From Perilla frutescens (taxonomy: Eukaryota; Streptophyta; Magnoliopsida; Lamiales; Lamiaceae), in NCBI GenBank assembly GCA_026008535.1, contig BRKX01000007.1, positions 59,137,001 to 59,201,000 on the forward strand: a stretch of DNA of 64,000 bases. Direction: 5' to 3'. Positions 57,202-64,000 of this stretch are shown one piece after another; within the stretch, counting starts at the first letter, position 1, and every line of letters begins with the position of its first letter. The notes below the pieces were generated by a model. It was not told the origin of the DNA, ran no database searches, and saw only the letters and a list, made by a program, of their open reading frames with translations. The position numbers were made by a program, and so were the translations under genes.

Positions 57202-60200
57202 ATGCCTCCTAAGAAAAGAACACAGAACCAAGAAAACCATGGACAACCTGCACCAATTCCAATTCCCATACCGACATCAAGAGCAGAAGAAGCTTTTCGT
57301 AAACATCACCCACCTACTTTCAATGGGCTAGGTGACCCAATAGATGCAGAAAAATGGATTCGATCTCTGGACCGAATATTTGATTACATGTCTTGCATGA
57401 ATGAGGAAAAGCTTACATGTGCTCAGTTTCAATTGATTGACGATGCAGACTATTGGTGGGAGTCTGTAAAAAGAACTATGACTTATGAGCAATGGCAGGA
57501 ATTTACTTGGGAAGACTTCAAGGAAGAAGTTTATCAGAAATACATTCCTGATTGCTATCGAGAAAAGAAAGAGTCGGAATTCTGGAACCTCCGACAGGGA
57601 AGCTCTACTGTTACTGAGTATGACCGTGCCTTTAATCAACTCTCTCGTTATGCTCCACATCTCGTGGACTCGGACTGCAAGAAGGCTAAGAAGTTTAGGA
57701 AGGGCCTTAAACCAGAAATCAGCATGACTCTTATGGGGCATGATGAGATGTCGTATGCGCAAACACTGCGTCGGGCTTTGAACATAGAATCTGTTATGCC
57801 AGCTGAGAAAATCCAGCCACAACAATCTTCCCAAGATCTGAAGGGAAAGCGGAAATGGGAAGATAGAAATGCAGTGGGAAATAAGCAACAGTGGGCCAAG
57901 GGAAATACCAATTATGGGCAACAGAATCAACAAGGAAATAGGACTCCCTGCCCTATCTGCCGGAAGTTTCATTCAGGAAAGTGTATGAGGAATACAGATG
58001 GATGTTTCTTCTGTCATCAACCGGGACATTTTGCTCGAGATTGTCCTAGGAGTAAAGGAAATACAGGTTTTCCTCCTAGACCAGCACAAGATGGGAATAT
58101 AAATCAGAGGCCTAATCAAGGGAACAATTCTAGGCCTAATCAGGGTGGAAACTTAAGGCAAAATCAGAGAGGAAATTTTAAGCCAGACCAAGGACAACGT
58201 GCCCTACAGCCAGCCAGGACTTATGCACTTCAGCAACAGCAGGCAGAGCGAGCTCCAGAAAATTTGGCAGGTATGATTAACATGGTTAATATACCTGTGC
58301 TCGCTTTATTTGATACTGGAGCTACACACTCTTTTATTTCAGAAAAGGCTAGTCAAAGATTAAAACTTAGACAAGTAGATGCTACTAATGCCTTAGAAGT
58401 TAGCATCCCTTCTGGAAAAACTGTGATAGCCAATAGAATATGCCTGAATTTGGAACTCGAGATTAACAAAAAGATTTTCATCACGGATTTATATGTAATT
58501 GACATGAAGGATTTTGATATAATCTTGGGAATGAATTGGCTAACTGCAACGTATGCAACTATACGTTGTCATGAGAGAGAAGTTATATTCCAGAAACCAG
58601 GAGAACCAAAGGTAATTTTCTTTGGAGCAAGAATGGGTTTGAAGATACCAGTTGTTTCAGCCCTGAAAGCTATAAAGCTAATGAGAAAAGAAGGTTGCCA
58701 TGCTTTTCTGGTTAACCTAGTAGGAAAAGAGAAAGAGGGAGTAACGATAGATCAAGTCCCTATCGTTCGGGAATACAAGGATGTTTTTCCACAGGACCTA
58801 CCAGGGCTACCGCCCGATAGGCAAACTGAATTTACCATTGACTTGGAACCAGGAGCAGCTCCAATATCTAAGGCACCATATAGAATGGCCCCTAATGAGT
58901 TGCAAGAACTGAAGGTACAACTACAAGAGCTGTTGGACTTAGGTTTCATACAACCCAGTGTCTCACCTTGGGGAGCGCCTATTCTCTTTGTTAAAAAGAA
59001 GGATGGTACATTGCGAATGTGCATAGACTATAGGGAGTTGAATAAGGTGACAGTTAAGAATAAGTATCCCTTGCCAAGGATCGATGACTTGTTTGACCAA
59101 CTAAGAGGAGCTAACGTATTTTCAAAGATTGATTTACGTTCAGGTTATCACCAATTGAAGATAAGAAAAGAAGATGTGCCTAAGACAGCATTTCGAACAC
59201 GTTACGGCCACTATGAATTCTTAGTGATGCCATTTGGGTTGACTAATGCACCTGCTGTGTTCATGGATATGATGAACAGAGTCTTTCATCAATATCTGGA
59301 TAACTTTGTTCTTGTGTTTATAGATGATATTCTTATCTATTCCAAAAGTGAGGAACAACACCAAGAACATCTACATATAATTTTGGAAACATTGAGGAGG
59401 GAGAAATTATATGCCAAATTTAGCAAGTGTGAATTTTGGCTCAGTGAGGTAATGTTCCTTGGCCATATTGTGTCATCAGAAGGAATCAAAGTAGATCCTG
59501 CTAAGGTTGAAGCAGTAAGTAACTGGAAGTCACCTTCTAGTGCACATGAGATAAGAAGTTTCTTAGGGTTGGCAGGCTACTATAGAAGATTTATTGAAGG
59601 ATTTTCTAAATTGGCAAGACCAATGACACAATTGTTGAAAAAGAAGACTAAGTTTATTTGGACTGAGGAATGTGAGAAGAATTTCCAAGAACTTAAGAAA
59701 AGACTGACCACAGCTCCAGTATTGGTTATACCAGAAGGAAATGAAGGATTTGTTATCTTTACAGATGCGTCTAAGCTAGGGCTAGGGTGTGTGCTAATGC
59801 AAGACAAGAGAGTCGTTGCTTATGCATCTCGCCAGCTCAGGCCACATGAGTTAAATTATCCTACCCATGACCTAGAGCTTGCAGCTGTGGTACATGCCTT
59901 AAAAATTTGGAGGCATTATTTATACGGTGTCAGATGTGAAATCTATACTGATCATAAGAGTCTTAAGTACTTCTTTGAACAGAAGGATTTAAACATGAGG
60001 CAGAGAAGGTGGCTAGAATTAGTTAAGGATTATGATTGTACCATTCTCTACCACCCCGGTAAAGCAAATGTTGTAGCAGACGCCCTTAGCCGAAAAACCA
60101 AAGCAGAGTTAGGTTGTTTCCTAACACAAGAAGAAAGGTTAATTGAAGAATTTCAAAGACTAGAGTTACAGTTGGTTCAACCACCAGACTCTACTAAAGG

Positions 60201-61692
60201 ACTTATAGCTACTTTAATAGCTAAACCCGATTTAAGGAAACGAATTGTGGAGGCACAAAGAGGGGATCAATTTTTGGAGAAGATGCGATTGAAAGTAAGA
60301 TCTGAGGATTCAAAAGGATTTGCTGAAGCAAATGACAATGCTCTCATGTACGAAAGAAGAATATGTGTGCCCCACAATGAAGAGTTAAAGAATGAAATCA
60401 TGATGGAAGCTCATGATACTCCATATACCGCTCACCCTGGAAGTACAAAGATGTATAGAGATTTGAAGAGAAACTTCTGGTGGCGAAATATGAAGAGAGA
60501 AGTGGCCTCATTTGTTGAACGATGCTTAACTTGTCAGCAAGTAAAGGCGGTACATCAACGACCATCAGGATTATTACAACCACTTGAAATCCCAAAATGG
60601 AAATGGGAACATATCAACATGGATTTTATAGTAGGATTACCAAAGTCAGTGCGAGGAAACACTGCGATATGGGTCGTTGTTGATCGATTGACCAAATCCG
60701 CGCACTTTTTGCCAATCAAGATGACACTTGGACTAGATAAGTTGGCTCAACTCTATGTGAAGGAGATTGTGCGATTACACGGAGTACCTGTCTCGATCAC
60801 CTCTGACCGAGATACCAGATTTACTTCTAGATTCTGGATAAGTCTCCAAGATGCCATGGGAACACAACTAAATTTCAGTACAGCTTTCCATCCTCAAACT
60901 GATGGACAATCAGAAAGGACAATACAAATACTAGAGGATATGCTCAGAGGAGTTTTAACTGATAGAGGTGGAAGCTGGGAAAATGTTTTACCCTTAGTAG
61001 AGTTCGCCTATAACAACAGTTATCAGGCAACCATTGGAATGGCACCATATGAAGCATTGTATGGCCGAAAATGTAGATCACCACTTTATTGGGATGAAGT
61101 GGGTGAAAGAAAGATATTAGGCCCTGAGATTGTTCAGATAACAATCGAAATAATTGATAAGATAAGAATGAGAATGAAGGAGGCCCAAGATAGACAAAAA
61201 GCCTATGCAGATAAACGTCGAAAGGATCTGTATTTTAATGTTGGAGATAAGGTCTTTCTCAAAATATCTCCTACTAAAGGAATTATACGTTTTGGCAAAA
61301 GAGGAAAATTGAAACCACGGTATATTGGACCATTTGAAATTCTTGAACGAGTTGGAGAGGTAGCTTATAGACTAGCCTTACCGCCAAGTCTAGCTGAGGT
61401 TCATAATGTTTTTCATGTCTCAATGTTGAGAAAGTACGTGTTTGATACTACACACGTTATAAAGAATGAAGAGATAGTCCTGAATCAGGATTTATCATAT
61501 GAAGAAAAACCAGAGGCTATTCTTGACCAAAAGGTCCAAAAATTACGGAACAAACAGATATCACTGGTGAAAGTCCTATGGAATAACCATGGGAGAGAGG
61601 AAGCTACCTGGGAGCTTGAAAGCAGAATCAAGGAGTTGTACCCTGATTTACCCTATAGAGGTACGCAAATTTCGGGACGAAATTTTTATTAA
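57202..61692 (+). CDS. gag-pol: Tekay chromovirus Gag-Pol polyprotein, 1496 aa, uninterrupted
   Basis: Single ORF from ATG at 57202 (MPPKKRTQ) to TAA at 61690. Gag capsid is about residues 30-200 (HHPPTFNGLGDPIDAEKW, YIPDCYREKKESEFWNLRQG). The CCHC knuckle CFFCHQPGHFARDCP runs from C268 to C281. Protease has FDTGATHSF with D371. RT has CIDYRELNKVTVKNKYPLPR near 610 and active site FIDDILIYS at D708-D709. RNase H catalytic residues are D855, E892, D917 and D960. Integrase zinc residues are H1071, H1078, C1108 and C1111; the catalytic triad D1141, D1202, E1238 has exact D-35-E spacing. The GPF motif is near 1376, and a chromodomain-like segment at about 1430-1485 includes REEATWELES. All key residues are present, so the copy may be competent. 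Confidence 0.97.
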   Translation: MPPKKRTQNQENHGQPAPIPIPIPTSRAEEAFRKHHPPTFNGLGDPIDAEKWIRSLDRIFDYMSCMNEEKLTCAQFQLIDDADYWWESVKRTMTYEQWQEFTWEDFKEEVYQKYIPDCYREKKESEFWNLRQGSSTVTEYDRAFNQLSRYAPHLVDSDCKKAKKFRKGLKPEISMTLMGHDEMSYAQTLRRALNIESVMPAEKIQPQQSSQDLKGKRKWEDRNAVGNKQQWAKGNTNYGQQNQQGNRTPCPICRKFHSGKCMRNTDGCFFCHQPGHFARDCPRSKGNTGFPPRPAQDGNINQRPNQGNNSRPNQGGNLRQNQRGNFKPDQGQRALQPARTYALQQQQAERAPENLAGMINMVNIPVLALFDTGATHSFISEKASQRLKLRQVDATNALEVSIPSGKTVIANRICLNLELEINKKIFITDLYVIDMKDFDIILGMNWLTATYATIRCHEREVIFQKPGEPKVIFFGARMGLKIPVVSALKAIKLMRKEGCHAFLVNLVGKEKEGVTIDQVPIVREYKDVFPQDLPGLPPDRQTEFTIDLEPGAAPISKAPYRMAPNELQELKVQLQELLDLGFIQPSVSPWGAPILFVKKKDGTLRMCIDYRELNKVTVKNKYPLPRIDDLFDQLRGANVFSKIDLRSGYHQLKIRKEDVPKTAFRTRYGHYEFLVMPFGLTNAPAVFMDMMNRVFHQYLDNFVLVFIDDILIYSKSEEQHQEHLHIILETLRREKLYAKFSKCEFWLSEVMFLGHIVSSEGIKVDPAKVEAVSNWKSPSSAHEIRSFLGLAGYYRRFIEGFSKLARPMTQLLKKKTKFIWTEECEKNFQELKKRLTTAPVLVIPEGNEGFVIFTDASKLGLGCVLMQDKRVVAYASRQLRPHELNYPTHDLELAAVVHALKIWRHYLYGVRCEIYTDHKSLKYFFEQKDLNMRQRRWLELVKDYDCTILYHPGKANVVADALSRKTKAELGCFLTQEERLIEEFQRLELQLVQPPDSTKGLIATLIAKPDLRKRIVEAQRGDQFLEKMRLKVRSEDSKGFAEANDNALMYERRICVPHNEELKNEIMMEAHDTPYTAHPGSTKMYRDLKRNFWWRNMKREVASFVERCLTCQQVKAVHQRPSGLLQPLEIPKWKWEHINMDFIVGLPKSVRGNTAIWVVVDRLTKSAHFLPIKMTLGLDKLAQLYVKEIVRLHGVPVSITSDRDTRFTSRFWISLQDAMGTQLNFSTAFHPQTDGQSERTIQILEDMLRGVLTDRGGSWENVLPLVEFAYNNSYQATIGMAPYEALYGRKCRSPLYWDEVGERKILGPEIVQITIEIIDKIRMRMKEAQDRQKAYADKRRKDLYFNVGDKVFLKISPTKGIIRFGKRGKLKPRYIGPFEILERVGEVAYRLALPPSLAEVHNVFHVSMLRKYVFDTTHVIKNEEIVLNQDLSYEEKPEAILDQKVQKLRNKQISLVKVLWNNHGREEATWELESRIKELYPDLPYRGTQISGRNFY

Positions 61693-61703
61693 GGAGGGTA
61701 GAA
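61691..61703 (+). other. Tekay polypurine tract
   Basis: AAGGAGGGTAGAA directly before the TG of the 3' LTR. It overlaps the last two bases of the gag-pol stop codon. One T interrupts the purines. Confidence 0.85.
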
Positions 61704-64000
61704 TGTAATACCCCGAAATATTTTAGAGGGGTTTTACTCAACTTATGTTACCTGAGGGTAATTTAGGTAAGAAGTTGGGTCCTTAAAGGACTCAAATAAA
61801 GGAAAATCGCAGCCAGGGAAATCTATTAAAATTTTTTTTTGGTCAAAAATTGCTTTAAAAATATGTTCTGATATTTTTCTTGGGTTGATAGAAAAATTTT
61901 CAAGCATCGTGCCAAACTTTGAATTTTCCAATTTCGAGTTCAAATGAACACTTGGCACAATTTTAGGGTGAAAGGTAATAGATTTGGATAACTAAGGCAC
62001 ATCCGTCATTATCCAATTTCTTTTTCGAAATATTATCCTATTTATTTTTCTTCTATAAATAGGAGGTTAAGGTTTCATTTTTCATTCATTTTCAAAATCG
62101 AAACGCCGAGCAGCTTCTAGAGAAGGTACGTCTCTAGTTTCCTATTTCATTTCCGAAATAGTCATTTTGAAGGTGTCAACGCATAGATCACGAATACGTG
62201 ATTGAAATGATGACACGACGGACGATCACGATGGAAAATCATCGTGACCGCCGCCAAAAGTCGCCACCACCTTTCAAATCGGTGACTCTTTCGGGTCATC
62301 GAATCAAAAAGTGTCTTTAGGGTTTTATGTTCTATGTATATTTATATACATTTTCCATGTTGTCACTTTTTAATTTCGGGTATATTTTGGGTATCCGATT
62401 ATTAAATTGTAGTCTTTTTCAGATCTATCCTTCGTGGATAGCCCTATCGTATTTTTAAACTCAAAAGTTGTTCCGTGTCAAAATATAGTATTTTTATTTA
62501 AAGTTTCATATTTTTCCAATGGGCAGATCTTGCGGTATGAATTTATTTGTACCGAATTAATTTTAGGATACGGGTTTGACCACCCCGTATGCCAAAACTT
62601 CCTAAACGGTTTTTCTTTATAAAAATGCCCTGAGTAAAGTTCCCTTAAGAGTCAAAATATTTTGATGATCCGGGTGCTGCGTATTAAGATAGTAGATATT
62701 ATAATATTTACTTCATAGCTAAGAAAGGTTAGATTTTGACATAATGATAGTCATTCATCGAAACTAAGTTGCCGGATAATCTTGTAGGCACAGAAGAAGG
62801 AGACTTCTAGTTGAGATCAGAATCAGAATCTAGATCTAGCTCAGATTACCAGGTGGGTTTTTATTATATAAAAATATGTTTCGGGTTATTAAGCCCTGAT
62901 ATTTATAAAATGAATATGATTGAATATCCAACTCATGACTGTATTTGATGTGCTCTCCTGACTCATGTAAGTCTTACTACTGTTTTTGGTGACGAAACTA
63001 CAATGGTTCACGATATCGAGCCCCAAGCAAACAGGGCAGTGTCCAACCTTAAGCAGCCGGGTTGTGTACACGAACCGACTCACCGTAAGCGTTCTAGGGG
63101 AGAGTTGCGCGCAATGATGGAACTAAAATGATTTAATATACATGGAATTCGCAAATTTTCTACTTTAAAAGCTTTCCATGATATGCTCTCAATATGATTG
63201 GATATTCTATTTTATAAAATGATTCTGAAGGTTTTTCTCAAAAGTACCCACTGAGTGCATTAGTACTCACGCCCAAATCTTTTCAAATATTTTCAGGATG
63301 AGCTGCGGGATGGTGGACGGTTGTGCTAAGGCTGAAGGGCTATCTTTTGATGTATATGTTTCTTTTATGTGTGGAGTCCAACTGAGAACATGGTTACCTT
63401 TTGTGTCTGAATAAATGCACTGCGTTTTTGTCCGCTTACTCTGATTATTGTTATGGAGTGTTCGGTTCTCCGAATCCCATTTTATTTACTGTTATGGAGT
63501 GTTCGGTTCTCCGAATCCCATTTTATTTACGGTTATGGAGTGTTCGGTTCTCCGAATCCCATTTTCTTTACTGTTATGGAGTGTTCGGTTCTCCGAATCC
63601 CATTTTATTTACTGTTATGGAGTGTTCGGTTCTCCGAATCCCATTTTCTTTACTGTTATGGAGTGTTCGGTTCTCCGAATCCCATTTTCTTTATTGTTAC
63701 GGAGTGTTCGGTTCTCCGAATCCCGTTTACTTTCTGTTCCTGACAGGCGAAAGCCTGGCATTTATTTACTTTCCTTACTCAGACAGGCGCAAGCCTGGCT
63801 TTACATTGTTTTTCATGTCAAGGCAAAAGCCTGGCTTTATATTGCTTTCACGACAGGCGGGAGCCTGGCATCTCTTTACTTTAAGTATTTGGACAGACAT
63901 CAGTCTGGCTTTTTTTTATGCCTAACCTATTAACAGTTAACCTTTGAACTGTTATTATTTACATTGAAGTTTGCCTTTGTTATTCTTTCTTGGGTTCATC
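61704..64000 (+). repeat. Tekay 3' LTR, truncated by window end
   Basis: 2297 of an expected 2494 bases; the last 197 lie outside. Same order of TATA (62054), leader hairpins, ACTGAGT motif (63249) and hairpin arrays (63449-63910) as the 5' LTR, with constant offset 7838. Confidence 0.95.

Larger units (their letters stand above)
53866..64000 (+). mobile_element. Tekay-type chromovirus (Ty3/Gypsy), intact-looking and young; 3' end beyond window
   Basis: 5' LTR (53866-56359), tRNA-iMet primer site, leader, one complete gag-pol ORF with C-terminal chromodomain-like region, polypurine tract, 3' LTR from 61704. The expected right end is about 64197. The two LTRs align with a constant offset of 7838 and I saw no differences in the stretches compared, so insertion was recent. 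It sits inside the satellite array. Confidence 0.95.

Overview
This is nuclear DNA from a flowering plant, probably a eudicot; I cannot name the species. The evidence is plant-type retrotransposons (Copia, Athila-type and Tekay-type Gypsy), very AT-rich spacers, a long satellite array, and no compact gene clusters. There is at most one plausible ordinary gene (18339-18722) and one broken small gene (29211-29679). Nearly everything else is transposon or satellite.

Bases 1-16800: a minus-strand Copia element is cut in its integrase domain by a minus-strand Athila-type Gypsy element (486-13062). The Athila element has two 1598-bp LTRs, a GGCCC target duplication, gag, pol and an env-like ATHILA ORF, all carrying stops or frameshifts. 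The Copia 5' LTR and tRNA-Met primer site lie at 15031-15340. Next comes a terminal-inverted-repeat element (about 15351-16778) holding a smaller foldback MITE (16239-16632).

Bases 16800-31000: AT-rich spacer, then a 127-codon ORF with a caulimovirus viroplasmin/RNase H1 N-terminal-like domain and a hydrophobic C-terminal tail. After it sits a three-level nest of solo LTRs (18971-28107, containing 19607-25262, containing 21537-24854). The two inner LTRs have clear 5-bp target duplications. These LTRs hold unusual internal structure: eight regularly spaced tRNA-like A-box/B-box modules, UUCG-type hairpins, GC-rich tandem islands and a shared ACTGAGT/TTTTCAG motif.

Bases 31060-53865: about 22.8 kb of a roughly 256-bp AT-rich satellite organised in several higher-order repeats (about 1.8, 1.54, 4.76 and 2.85 kb). 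The most homogeneous block is at the right end.

Bases 53866-64000: an intact-looking, young Tekay-type chromovirus inserted into the satellite. It has 2494-bp LTRs (the 3' one runs off the window), a tRNA-iMet primer site, one uninterrupted 1496-codon gag-pol ORF ending in a chromodomain-like region, and a polypurine tract. Its LTR carries two adjacent tandem hairpin arrays whose stems keep pairing despite base changes. All assignments come from reading the sequence and from family knowledge; no database search was run.
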